Shown: in pieces, positions 44,873 to 53,587 of the stretch | Position numbering within the stretch: position 1 is the stretch's first letter | Layout: every line of letters begins with the position of its first letter | NCBI GenBank assembly: GCA_035567895.1 | Contig: DATMPC010000013.1 | Location: 62,001 to 126,000, forward strand | Reading direction: 5' to 3' | DNA from: Terriglobales bacterium | GTDB lineage: Bacteria > Acidobacteriota > Terriglobia > Terriglobales > Acidobacteriaceae | Length of the DNA: 64,000 nucleotides | Notes under the pieces: model-generated | What the model was told of the DNA's origin: nothing | Database searches by the model: none | Seen by the model: only the letters and a program-made list of their open reading frames with translations | Program-made: the position numbers and the translations under genes

Positions 44873-46684
44873 ATGAGAAACCGACTTGCTGCCGTTTTGC
44901 TTGTGGCTACCGCTGCGTTGGCCCAGGATCAGACCTCTACACCGACTCCGACGCAGAGCAATCCGCCGACCGAGCAACAGAACCAGCAGCAAACGGCTCC
45001 TCCGGCGCAGCAACCTCCGGCCGAACAGCCAGCCGCACAACAGCCAGCTGCACAACAGCCAGCTGCACAACAGCCGACTACACAACCTGAGACACAGCCT
45101 TCCCCAACTCAGCCGCCTGCGGTCCAGCAGCCACCGACTCCCGAGCCTGCGGCTCCGCAGCCTATCGCACCAGCAGAAGCTACATCGAAGCAGACCACGC
45201 CACAGCCCACTGTCTCCACAACGAACAAGCTGGAACGGTTTAACGGACCGACAATGTCTGAGGTGTACTGCGCGGGCTTCATTACGAAACAAGAAGTACG
45301 CGCCAGCGCCGTCGTTGTCGACGATTCGCACGCGCCAGAACAGGTGAGGGCCGCTGAAGGGTCATACATCTACCTGAAAGGCAGTGAGGTGGCGGAAGGC
45401 AAAGAATACCTTTTACTGCGCCATACTCACGATCCGAATCATACGCAATCGTTTCCGGGGCAGTTTGGTCTCTTGGCCAATTTGGGTGAAATGTACCAAG
45501 ACCTGGGACGAGCAAAAGTGATCGCGGTGAGAAAGAGAGTCGCTGTCGCGCAGGTGGAGTCCGGCTGCTCAGAGATAATACCTGGCGACATTGCAGTTCC
45601 ATTTCAGGAACGCCCGAGGCCGGAATTCAAGCAGACCAATTTCGAGCAGTTCGCTGTACCCAGTGGAAAGACCAAAGGGCGTGTTGTGATGGGGCGGGAC
45701 CTGGACACCTTGGTGGGCTCACGGCGCATCGTTTATCTCAACGTTGGCGAGGCGCAGGGGGTCAAGCCGGGGGATTACTTCCGGGCACTTCGTGACTATG
45801 CATCCATCGCGGACAATCCTGCTGAATCGCTGCCATTCAAGGCTCCACCATACGATCCGACGCAGAAGAATCCGCCCAGCTTTCAATTCCGTGAACATGC
45901 CGACCAGCTACCCATTCGAGCAATCGGAGAAATGATAGTGCTGAGCACCACTCCGAATTCATCGGCTGCTCTTACGACCTATGCGCCTGAGGACATTCAC
46001 CTCGGCGACACCATTGAGATGATCGACGCCGTACCTTTCCCGCCTCCTGCGGCTGAACCAACGACGGCAGCGCTGCCCCCGACGATCAGTTGCTCGGTGA
46101 ACCGATCGACTATCCAAGTCGGGGAATCGGCAAACATTACTTGTAACGGCGTAGCCGAAGAAGGACATACGCTCGCTTACAGCTATCAGGCGAGTGCCGG
46201 ACAGATCACGCCGCGCGACAGTCGAGCTACTTTAACTCCCAACGCTCCGGGTCCGATCACGGTGACCGCTACTGCGGTCGACGACCGTAACTTGTCGGCA
46301 CAAACCACGGTAAATGTCGATGTGCAGTCAGCGCCTCTGTCCCCAACCAGCGCAGAGACCGCAGGCAGCCTTACTCCGAGCATGCTGAACGAGCTCATGT
46401 TCAAGCCCAATAGCAGCCGTGTGGATAATCGCGCCAAGGCAGAACTTGATGATGACGCCCTCCGCTTGCAGCGCGATGCGAACGCTACGCTGATTATCGA
46501 AGGATCGGCAAATCCGTCAGAAAACGATGCTGTAGCTCTGCAGCGTGCTGAAAATGCCAAGACCTACTTGACCCAGAGCAAGGGTATCGATCCGACTCGT
46601 ATTCAGACTCGCGCGGCGCAAACCAAAACCGGAGCAAAGGTGGTAGTCATCATGGTTCCTGCCGGAGCTCCGCCACAACAATAG
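44873..46684 (+). CDS. OmpA C-terminal domain protein with Gln/Pro-rich N-terminus
   Basis: A 603-residue exported protein. The ATG at 44873 follows TGGAGGA and opens a signal peptide (MRNRLAAVLLVATAALAQ). Residues 20-120 are Gln/Pro/Ala/Thr-rich and partly tandemly repeated. The middle (about 125-425) contains beta-rich segments with YCAGFITKQEVRASAVVV and YLNVGEAQGVKPGDYFRAL, and an Ig-like stretch (SCSVNRSTIQVGESANITCNG). The C-terminal 90 residues (MLNELMFKPNSSRVDNRAKAEL ... AENAKTYL) resemble the peptidoglycan-binding OmpA domain. It probably links the outer membrane to the cell wall. It is monocistronic and divergent from aroDE. Confidence 0.8.
   Translation: MRNRLAAVLLVATAALAQDQTSTPTPTQSNPPTEQQNQQQTAPPAQQPPAEQPAAQQPAAQQPAAQQPTTQPETQPSPTQPPAVQQPPTPEPAAPQPIAPAEATSKQTTPQPTVSTTNKLERFNGPTMSEVYCAGFITKQEVRASAVVVDDSHAPEQVRAAEGSYIYLKGSEVAEGKEYLLLRHTHDPNHTQSFPGQFGLLANLGEMYQDLGRAKVIAVRKRVAVAQVESGCSEIIPGDIAVPFQERPRPEFKQTNFEQFAVPSGKTKGRVVMGRDLDTLVGSRRIVYLNVGEAQGVKPGDYFRALRDYASIADNPAESLPFKAPPYDPTQKNPPSFQFREHADQLPIRAIGEMIVLSTTPNSSAALTTYAPEDIHLGDTIEMIDAVPFPPPAAEPTTAALPPTISCSVNRSTIQVGESANITCNGVAEEGHTLAYSYQASAGQITPRDSRATLTPNAPGPITVTATAVDDRNLSAQTTVNVDVQSAPLSPTSAETAGSLTPSMLNELMFKPNSSRVDNRAKAELDDDALRLQRDANATLIIEGSANPSENDAVALQRAENAKTYLTQSKGIDPTRIQTRAAQTKTGAKVVVIMVPAGAPPQQ
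45019..45083 (+). repeat. 15-bp in-frame tandem repeat
   Basis: About four units of CAGCCAGCTGCACAA encoding QPAAQ, within the Gln/Pro-rich region of the OmpA-domain gene. The last two full copies are identical, so the array may vary in length by slippage. Confidence 0.85.
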
Positions 46685-46889
46685 CTACAGCCATTGATCC
46701 AACAGCACGAGGAGATGAGTGTCGCGGGATGGCGTGACAAGACCACCGGCGATGTTTGATCGCATTGCTGAACTCTCCCTGCCTCTGCGCTGCTCCGTCT
46801 CCTGAAGCGAAACCTTTGTAAATCCGCCAACCTCTTCTGCAATTCTCCGAATCTCACTCAACGGAGATTTCAAGGGAGGACTTCAATCC

Positions 46890-47171
46890 ATGGCAACAAA
46901 GAGTCGCAGTCATCGCTCCAGTTTGCGCAGTAGTAGCATCGGATCGCGTGGAAAAAAATCTTCACGCCGCAAATACAGCGCAAGCGCCGGCAGCGACGTA
47001 AAGCGCGAGATGCATGAGTTCAAACGGGGAAAACTGAAGTCCGGACGCAGCGGGAAAACTGTAAAAAGCCGCAAACAGGCAATTGCGATCGGCCTCTCGG
47101 AAGCGCGGCGCAAAGGCAAGAAAGTTCCCGCGAAGAGGGGCAGCTCTTCCTCAAGTCGCAAGGCCGCATAA
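46890..47171 (+). CDS. Small basic DUF6496-like protein
   Basis: A 93-residue, strongly basic Ser/Lys/Arg-rich protein. The core EMHEFKRGKLKSGRSGKTVKSRKQAIAIGLSEARRKGKKVP matches the DUF6496-type domain. AGGGAGGAC stands about eight bases before the ATG. The composition suggests nucleic-acid binding, histone-H1-like, but nothing shows this directly. It is transcribed alone, convergent with guaD. Confidence 0.8.
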   Translation: MATKSRSHRSSLRSSSIGSRGKKSSRRKYSASAGSDVKREMHEFKRGKLKSGRSGKTVKSRKQAIAIGLSEARRKGKKVPAKRGSSSSSRKAA

Positions 47172-47229
47172 GCCTTGGCAGCGCTGACCGATTGGAAGCC
47201 GTGACGAGACTGAGACAAGCGGAGACTGT

Positions 47230-47697
47230 CTAATAAGGAATTTTGTCCGGCTTTTTCTGCCAAGCCTCGAATGCCGCGAGCGCCTCATCGCGAAGAATCT
47301 GTTGCATGCGAACCGAGCGCTGCGAATTAGCGAGAGTAAGTTCGTGATAGATGAAAGCATCGTCAAAGCCGATGTTTGCGGCGTCGACGGCGGTGTTTGC
47401 GTAGTACACGCTCTTCGGACGAGCCCAATAAATGAGGCCCATGCACATGGGGCATGGCTCGCAGCTCGTGTACACATCGCATCCTGTGAGCTGAAATGTC
47501 TTCATCCTTCGGCAAGCAGCGCGAATGGCTATGACTTCGGCATGCGCGCTCGGATCGTTGGTGGCGAGTACCTCGTTCGCGCCCTCACCGACGATTTCGC
47601 CATCCTTAACCACAACGGCAGCGAACGGCCCGCCGTTCCCGGAATGAACATTGCGAATAGAGAGCTCAATCGCTCTCCGCATGAACTTTAGGTCCAA
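47230..47697 (-). CDS. guaD: Guanine deaminase (cytidine-deaminase fold)
   Basis: A 155-residue zinc enzyme. The motifs HAEVIAI (zinc His and catalytic Glu) and SCEPCPMCMGLIYWA (two zinc Cys) are complete; NDPSAHAEVIAIRAACRRM, FDDAFIYHEL and the end WQKKPDKIPY closely follow Bacillus GuaD rather than the tRNA deaminase TadA. It converts guanine to xanthine for purine salvage or nitrogen use. There is no partner gene nearby. A tRNA-specific deaminase remains a less likely alternative. Confidence 0.88.
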   Translation of the reverse strand: MDLKFMRRAIELSIRNVHSGNGGPFAAVVVKDGEIVGEGANEVLATNDPSAHAEVIAIRAACRRMKTFQLTGCDVYTSCEPCPMCMGLIYWARPKSVYYANTAVDAANIGFDDAFIYHELTLANSQRSVRMQQILRDEALAAFEAWQKKPDKIPY

Positions 47698-47769
47698 TCC
47701 TCACCTGAGACACAAGAGTTGAGACGTTGCCACCGATTGTAAATCGCTCGCCTAGCGAGTGCTCTCTCA

Positions 47770-48041
47770 TCCGCATGTCTCTGGCGCGAGTCGCGCCAAC
47801 GTTTTGACGCTCGTGAGGCACGGAATGCTTCTTGCCGGATTGGGCTTTGCTGTCGGTCTTTGTTGCTGCTCTCGTTGCGGGGAGATTGCTTTCGGGATTG
47901 CTTCATGAGGTGCATCCCAGCGATCCATTCGTCACGATTGCCACTGCGGCATCATTAACGGCGGTCGCTCTCGCAGCATGCTATCTGCCGGCGAGACGAG
48001 CGGCGAAGGTCGATCCCGTGGTGGCACTCCGGCATCAGTGA
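47770..48041 (+). pseudogene. Remnant of a MacB/FtsX-type ABC permease C-terminus
   Basis: Read across frames, this segment gives SGASRANVLTLVRHGMLLAGLGFAVG (about 47780-47855) and then, after a one-base shift, FVAALVAGRLLSGLLHEVHPSDP followed by LTAVALAACYLPARRAAKVDPVVALRHQ and a stop. This is the last transmembrane hairpin and the PARRAxxxDPxxALR end of the large acidobacterial MacB-like permeases. Nothing of the roughly 700-residue upstream part remains, and a further base is missing near 47785. It is a decayed fragment, not a functional gene. Confidence 0.8.
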
Positions 48042-48228
48042 AAGTTCGTAACGCTGAACTCCTGCGCCGATCGCATTCCCATTTGAGCGCTGGAGGCGGG
48101 AGCGCCGTCCGACGTTCCTGCGCTTTGACCCGTGCTATAGTAACCGCACTTTCTGGTCTCAACCCCGCAGCGGCCACAATGGGCCTGCTGGGGCTTCAGC
48201 GGCGGAATCCGCGGCCCAGAGCGAAGGT

Positions 48229-50307
48229 ATGTCCACCAGCTCGATCAGCAAGCCAGCGGCTAGTTCGACGCTTCGCGTCCTCCCCTTGCTGGTGTGCTTC
48301 GATGAAGAAGTCGAAGTTCGACGCAATCTCGTCGATATCCCACGTTATCGGCGTATCTCATTTGAGAGTTCGCTTAAGCTTCCGTCAGAGGTAGAACGGA
48401 TCATCATCAGCGGCAATGAATCGCTATTGATCCGCTTCTATGACGAAATCCGCAAGCCGACTTGTCGCCTGGTTGCGCTTACTGATCAGCGCTTTCATGA
48501 TCCCCGCGTCGATGCGCTGGTCTACGCCTATCTTCCGGCGAACACCCCTCATGCGCTGCTGGAGCGCACGGTTGACAACGCCCTCGATCACATCCACCTG
48601 ATCCATGTGCGCGAACAGATCAACGAGCGGTTGCGCGGAGTCACGCGCGAGATTCAGGAGCTCAACAAGATCGGCGCCGCTCTCTCCGCAGAACATCATC
48701 TTGACCGCCTGCTCGAACTGATCCTCACGAAGAGCCGTCACATTACGAATGCCGACGCCGGTTCGCTTTACCTGGTCGAATCGGCGCAGGAAGAGAGGCG
48801 GCTTGGACCGCATCATGCGACACTGCCGGCAAACGCAGATGGCGCGAGTGGGTTACCTGCCGCTGCGCTGGTGAAAGAAGAAGAGGACGAAGAGCTGAAG
48901 CACCAACGCTTGCGTTTCAAGCTCGCACAAAACGACTCCATAACCATCCCATTCCGGGAAACAACATTGGAGCTGAACCACAAATCGATAGCCGGCTATG
49001 TCGCGTCGACGGGCGAGATCGTAAACATAGAGGACGCGTACCACATCACGCCGGAAATTCCTTACAGCATCAACCGCAAATTCGACGAGGACTCAGGATA
49101 CCGCACCAAGTCAATTCTGGCGGTTCCACTTCGGGACCAGAAAGACCACATCGTCGGCGTGCTGCAGTTAATCAACGCCAAGCGTGACGGAAAAGCGCGG
49201 CTCGATTCCCTCTCTGCCGTTAAAGAACAGGTGGTCTCCTTCAATGGCCGGCAGCAGGACATCGTCGCATCACTCGGGAGCCAGGCTGCAGTCGCCGTCG
49301 AAAACAGTCGCTTGTACGAGTCCATCCAGAGGTTGTTCGAGGGCTTCGTGCGCGCGTCAGTTATCGCGATTGAAGCACGTGATCCTACGACTTCAGGCCA
49401 TTCCTTCCGTGTCGCGAACTTGACCGTCGCCCTCGCCGAGGCGGTGCAGCGCATCGAAACCGGTCCGTATGCCGACTTGCGTTTCACGCGAGAAGAAATG
49501 CGCGAGATTCGCTATGCCTCGTTGCTGCACGACTTCGGCAAAGTCGGCGTACGCGAGGAGGTGCTGGTCAAGGCCAAGAAGCTTTATCCGGCGCAACTCG
49601 ATTTAGTAAAGCAGCGCTTCGAGTTCGTGAAGCGCTCCATGCAGGCCGAAAAGCTGCAGAAGCGACTCGACTACGTGCTCGAAAAGGGCCGCGACGAGTA
49701 TATGGCGAAGCTGGGCGTGTTCGACGAGGAGTTGAAGCAGCAGATCGAGGAGGTTGACCGTTTCTTCTCGGTGATCCTCAAATCGGACGAACCAACGGTG
49801 TTGCCGGAAGGGAACTTCGAGAGGCTGCTCGATATCGCTGCTCGGCACTACCGCGACTTTGAAGGCGACGAGAAGCCGCTTCTTACACCCGACGAGGTGC
49901 GCCTGCTCTCGATCCGTAAAGGTTCACTCGACGAGAACGAACGCCTGCAGATCGAGTCGCACGTGGTGCACACAGTCAATTTTCTGCAGCAAATTCCATG
50001 GACGTCGGAGATACGCAACATTCCCGAAATTGCGCGCGGCCACCACGAAAAGCTGAACGGTCTTGGCTACCCATACAAGCTCTCCGCCCCGGAGATTCCC
50101 GTGCAGACGCGCATGATGACCATTTCAGACATTTTCGACGCGCTTTCCGCAGCCGATCGTCCTTACAAGAAATCGGTCGACCTCGAACGTGCTCTGCAAA
50201 TTCTCGGATATGCGGTGAAAGACGGGGAACTCGACGCCTCACTCTTCCAGGTCTTTTTGGATGCCAAGGTGTATGAGAAGTGGAAAGTCGAACCGCATCG
50301 GTACTAA
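48229..50307 (+). CDS. GAF and HD-GYP-type phosphohydrolase
   Basis: A 692-residue cytoplasmic signalling protein. Residues 1-130 form an unassigned N-terminal domain (VRRNLVDIPRYRRISFESS), possibly a receiver-like fold without a phosphorylation site. Residues 145-370 are a GAF domain with an acidic insert (EEEDEELKHQ). Residues 375-690 are an HD domain: SGHSFRVANLTVALAE, SLLHDFGKVGV and ARGHHEKLNGLGYPY, the last a variant of the HD-GYP signature, with a large helical insert (about 450-555). It probably hydrolyses cyclic di-GMP or a related molecule. No paired diguanylate cyclase is in the window. Confidence 0.85.
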   Translation: MSTSSISKPAASSTLRVLPLLVCFDEEVEVRRNLVDIPRYRRISFESSLKLPSEVERIIISGNESLLIRFYDEIRKPTCRLVALTDQRFHDPRVDALVYAYLPANTPHALLERTVDNALDHIHLIHVREQINERLRGVTREIQELNKIGAALSAEHHLDRLLELILTKSRHITNADAGSLYLVESAQEERRLGPHHATLPANADGASGLPAAALVKEEEDEELKHQRLRFKLAQNDSITIPFRETTLELNHKSIAGYVASTGEIVNIEDAYHITPEIPYSINRKFDEDSGYRTKSILAVPLRDQKDHIVGVLQLINAKRDGKARLDSLSAVKEQVVSFNGRQQDIVASLGSQAAVAVENSRLYESIQRLFEGFVRASVIAIEARDPTTSGHSFRVANLTVALAEAVQRIETGPYADLRFTREEMREIRYASLLHDFGKVGVREEVLVKAKKLYPAQLDLVKQRFEFVKRSMQAEKLQKRLDYVLEKGRDEYMAKLGVFDEELKQQIEEVDRFFSVILKSDEPTVLPEGNFERLLDIAARHYRDFEGDEKPLLTPDEVRLLSIRKGSLDENERLQIESHVVHTVNFLQQIPWTSEIRNIPEIARGHHEKLNGLGYPYKLSAPEIPVQTRMMTISDIFDALSAADRPYKKSVDLERALQILGYAVKDGELDASLFQVFLDAKVYEKWKVEPHRY

Positions 50308-50397
50308 GAAGGCTGCTAGCTCCGATCCGTTTCACGCCTGAAGGCCTAAGTGGCTTCCGCTAGTCGCCGCCAGCCGCTTCTGTCATAATCTCCCGTC

Positions 50398-50595
50398 ATG
50401 TGGGACGCAGTAACCCATCTCTTTGCCCGCTTGGTCACCCTCGCCTGGTTTGCGGGTGCAGTTCTCATGCTCATTACGATTCCGGCCTGTATCTACAAGA
50501 TTTTTTCTGCGCTATGGGAGACAGATGATTTTGAAGAGGAACCGGGCCTGCAGAATTCAACTCGCACCTCGAGAAACATTCCTGAAAAGTTCTAA
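50398..50595 (+). CDS. Small membrane protein (65 aa)
   Basis: A 65-residue protein with one or two hydrophobic helices (about 10-42, LVTLAWFAGAVLMLITIPAC) and an acidic, polar tail (ETDDFEEEPG). There is no ribosome site; instead CATAAT lies eight bases before the ATG, which would suit a leaderless transcript. The reading frame follows an active gene and has no competing frame. It may be real but is small; the function is unknown. Confidence 0.5.
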   Translation: MWDAVTHLFARLVTLAWFAGAVLMLITIPACIYKIFSALWETDDFEEEPGLQNSTRTSRNIPEKF

Positions 50596-50642
50596 AGAGC
50601 GAGACTTGGGCTTACGAGTTTTTCGTTGCCTGGGTTCCCCTC

Positions 50643-50909
50643 TCACCAGTGATGACGCATTCCATCTCGAACAGCATTGCCTACTGCGATGATGCATCCA
50701 AATAGGGCCCCGAAGCTCCATAGCGAGCCGATCACTCGACCGAGTCTGAGTGTAAAGCGTCCATACGGTTTGAGGTAAGGATTGAACTGATCCCAGAAGG
50801 CTCCGGGATTGCGGCAAATCCAGACGCCAAGCACCAGGATCCCGAAACATGCCGTTGCCAGTTCCAAGTCTACCAGCAGGCCGGCATGCATGAGGGAGTC
50901 GGGAATCAT
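50643..50909 (-). CDS. Small two-helix membrane protein (88 aa)
   Basis: An 88-residue protein with hydrophobic segments near 12-32 (LELATACFGILVLGVWICR) and 60-78 (VIGSLWSFGALFGCIIAVG), separated by a basic loop (RFTLRLGRVIG). A membrane localisation is likely. It stands between the small gene at 50398 (convergent) and recG (same strand, its 3' end 124 bases away). I do not recognise the family. Confidence 0.55.
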   Translation of the reverse strand: MIPDSLMHAGLLVDLELATACFGILVLGVWICRNPGAFWDQFNPYLKPYGRFTLRLGRVIGSLWSFGALFGCIIAVGNAVRDGMRHHW

Positions 50910-51032
50910 GCCTTTATTTCATCGCGCCCTCCGTAAGTAACAGCTCAAGACCACATAAGGAATTCATAAAGAGGAATTCCGACAACGTGTATTCCTGACA
51001 GGGGTCGATTGTGGAGGCTATGAGCGGAGTGT

Positions 51033-53552
51033 CTACCCCACCTCGACTAAGCCATACCGACGCTGCCAATGCGTCTTCAGGTGAAACATCACAGTGTTGC
51101 GTTCAGTCTTGGAAAGGGGAACGCCTTTTTCTTCGACGACGCGTTGGGCCTCCGCACGGGCTAATTCCAGGAGCTTGCGATCGCGGATGAGATTTGCCAC
51201 CCGAAAGCTGGGGGCGCCTGCTTGCTTTGTGCCAAAGAATTCGCCTGGCCCGCGAAGCTCGAGATCGAGTTCGGCGATGGCGAATCCGTCCTGTGTGCGC
51301 AGCATGGCGTCGAGCCGCTGCTGTCCTTGTGGAGTGATCTTGCCGCCGGTCATCAGCACGCAGTACGACTTGTTCGATCCGCGTCCAATGCGCCCCCGCA
51401 ATTGATGAAGCTGGGACAGACCGAAGCGTTCTGCATGCTCGATGACCATGACCGTAGCGTTCTGTACATCAACTCCGACTTCAATGACTGTAGTCGCGAC
51501 AAGGACGTCGATGTCCCCGCGCTGGAAGCGCGCCATGACCAGCTCTTTCTCGTCGGAAGAGAGACGCCCGTGCAACAGTCCAATGCGCAAGTCAGGAAAA
51601 ACCTTCTTGCGGAGCTCCTCGTACATCTCTGTGGCGGACTTCAGGCTGACGTTCTTTGTTGGCGTTGGCTCTGGCATGCCCGCGAAGGACGCTTGTTTCA
51701 GACGCGCGAGCGCCCGAGCGGAACCCGGCGCCCGCGGATCGATAGCACCGGGACGCCTCGTTGCGAATCGTTTTTGCGCCGAGGCTTGGGTTCTGGCGCT
51801 TCCTCGCCGAGCGACTGTGCCCGAAGTTCCGGCTTCTTGCTGGTTGGCGTCACGAGCTAACAGATCATCTTCTTCTCCGGCGCTTTCAATCACGGGATAG
51901 ACAACATAAGCTTGCCGGCCGAGCACGACTTGCTTGCGCACGAAGTCCCAAACCTCAGATGCACGCTCCCCGGAGATCGAACGCGTCGTGATCGGACTGC
52001 GCCCCGGCGGAAGTTCGTCGATGATACTGATATCAAGATCGCCGTAAAGCGTGAGGGCAAGTGTGCGCGGAATAGGAGTCGCGGTCATGACGAGCACATC
52101 AGGCTCATAAAGATCGGGTGATCGGGCGGGTTGAGAATCGGGTGATCGGGTGATCGGGTGATCCGGTGAAGTACCAGCCGAAGTAGATCTGCGTTTATCC
52201 CTTGAATCTGCGTTCATCTGCGTGGGAAGTTGCTGTTGACTTTCGGCCGGGGTGTTATCGCTCGGCTTACGCATCAGGCGCCAGCGCTGCATTACGCCGA
52301 AGCGATGCTGTTCGTCGACTACGATGAGTCCCAATTTGGCGAACTCTACTTTTTCTTCAATTAGCGCGTGCGTGCCGATCACCAGTTGAGCATTGCCCTG
52401 GGCGATATGACGACGAGTTGCCCGCTTGCGGTCTTCCTCTAGCGATCCTGTCAGCAGCACAACGCGATAGCCTTGCTCTTCCAGTAGCTTGCGAGCGCCC
52501 AGATAATGCTGAGTGGCGAGGATCTCGGTAGGCGCCATCAGCGCCGCTTGATAGCCATTCTCGATGGCAATCACCGCTGCCTCGAGGGCCACCAAAGTCT
52601 TACCTGATCCGACGTCGCCCTGTAGAAGGCGCCGCATCGGAACAGGCGTTTGCATATCGTTTGCGATCTCGCCCAGAACCTTCTTCTGCGCATTCGTCGG
52701 TCGAAACGGCAGAAAGCGTTTGATGGAATCCCGTACGCGGTCGCTCAATTGGAAGTTGATACCAGTGCGCCGGCGCAAATTGCGCCGTTTGAGTTCGAGT
52801 CCAACCTCGAGAAAAAACAATTCCTCAAAGATGAGGCGGCGATGTGCCGGTGTGCAGCGCGCTTCAAGATTCGCGAAGCCTTCTCCTACTTCCGGAAAGT
52901 GGGCCTGCTGAAAAGCGTCGCGCCGTGAAATGAGCTGCATCTGTTCGCGTACGCCCCGGGGGATACCGTCTGGAATCTCGGGAGAGAGCTCCTGCAAAAC
53001 ACGGTGAAGCACATTGCGAAACCAGCGTGAATTCAGTTTGCCGATTGCTTCGTACACGGGGACGATGCGCCCCATTTCGACCGATTGCTCCAGGCGTTCT
53101 TCGAGCAGGCTCTCTGGCTCGTCCTCGTGTTGTCCAAGAACTTCGATCTGCGGCTGCATGAGTTGCAGTCGGCCCTTTGAGGATTTTCCCCATCCCTCCT
53201 CAACTTTGCCGTACAGCGCAAGCATCTGGCCCGGCTTGAAGCGGTCGCGCAGGTAGGCCCCGTGGAACCAGGTGCAGACGATCGTCTTCATCCCCTGTCC
53301 GACAACCAGTTCAAAGATGGGTATTCCACTTTTGGTTCGGTAGAGATGCGAATTGCGCACTTCCCCAATCAGCGTGGCAGACTCACCGACGCGCAGCTCT
53401 GAGATCGCACGCGGGTTGGCTCGGTCCTCATAGCGGAACGGCAAGTAGTAGAGCAGGTCCTCAGCAGTAGAGATCCCCTTTTCGCCAAGGATGGACGCGG
53501 CACGGGGACCAATGCCTTTCACGTTTTGGACGGGGGTGTGGAGTTCAAGCAT
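51033..53552 (-). CDS. recG: ATP-dependent DNA helicase RecG with two in-frame insertions
   Basis: An 839-residue RecG that unwinds branched DNA and rescues stalled forks. The wedge/OB domain is at the N-terminus (VQNVKGIGPRAASILGEKG), then helicase motifs: Walker A LQGDVGSGKTLVALEA, VVDEQHRFGVMQR, VMTATPIPRTLALTL, and in the second lobe TTVIEVGVDVQNATVMVIEHAERFGLSQLHQLRGRIGRG. Usual RecG proteins have about 680-720 residues. The excess lies in two places: residues 432-478 (between the DEQH motif and the TATP motif) and 557-635 (after VVYPVIESA). The first insert is translated repeat DNA (families E and D). All helicase motifs remain, so the protein is probably active. Confidence 0.93.
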   Translation of the reverse strand: MLELHTPVQNVKGIGPRAASILGEKGISTAEDLLYYLPFRYEDRANPRAISELRVGESATLIGEVRNSHLYRTKSGIPIFELVVGQGMKTIVCTWFHGAYLRDRFKPGQMLALYGKVEEGWGKSSKGRLQLMQPQIEVLGQHEDEPESLLEERLEQSVEMGRIVPVYEAIGKLNSRWFRNVLHRVLQELSPEIPDGIPRGVREQMQLISRRDAFQQAHFPEVGEGFANLEARCTPAHRRLIFEELFFLEVGLELKRRNLRRRTGINFQLSDRVRDSIKRFLPFRPTNAQKKVLGEIANDMQTPVPMRRLLQGDVGSGKTLVALEAAVIAIENGYQAALMAPTEILATQHYLGARKLLEEQGYRVVLLTGSLEEDRKRATRRHIAQGNAQLVIGTHALIEEKVEFAKLGLIVVDEQHRFGVMQRWRLMRKPSDNTPAESQQQLPTQMNADSRDKRRSTSAGTSPDHPITRSPDSQPARSPDLYEPDVLVMTATPIPRTLALTLYGDLDISIIDELPPGRSPITTRSISGERASEVWDFVRKQVVLGRQAYVVYPVIESAGEEDDLLARDANQQEAGTSGTVARRGSARTQASAQKRFATRRPGAIDPRAPGSARALARLKQASFAGMPEPTPTKNVSLKSATEMYEELRKKVFPDLRIGLLHGRLSSDEKELVMARFQRGDIDVLVATTVIEVGVDVQNATVMVIEHAERFGLSQLHQLRGRIGRGSNKSYCVLMTGGKITPQGQQRLDAMLRTQDGFAIAELDLELRGPGEFFGTKQAGAPSFRVANLIRDRKLLELARAEAQRVVEEKGVPLSKTERNTVMFHLKTHWQRRYGLVEVG
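52111..52226. repeat. Repeat families E (E1) and D (D4) inside the recG reading frame
   Basis: Positions 52111-52175 carry tandem ATCGGGTG units and 52186-52226 carry ATCTGCGTTTATCCC and AATCTGCGTTCATCTGCG. They match the intergenic copies at 53588, 58003, 18278 and 3551, but here are translated on the minus strand to TQMNADSRDKRR and SPDHPITRSPDS within RecG without breaking the frame. Confidence 0.85.
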
Positions 53553-53587
53553 GAAGGACAGAACATTTAATCATGGAGAGCCAGAAG

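Noticed and set aside
47832-48041. Intact 69-codon membrane protein
   Set aside because: It is only the tail of a large permease, with upstream homologous sequence in another frame; called a pseudogene remnant.
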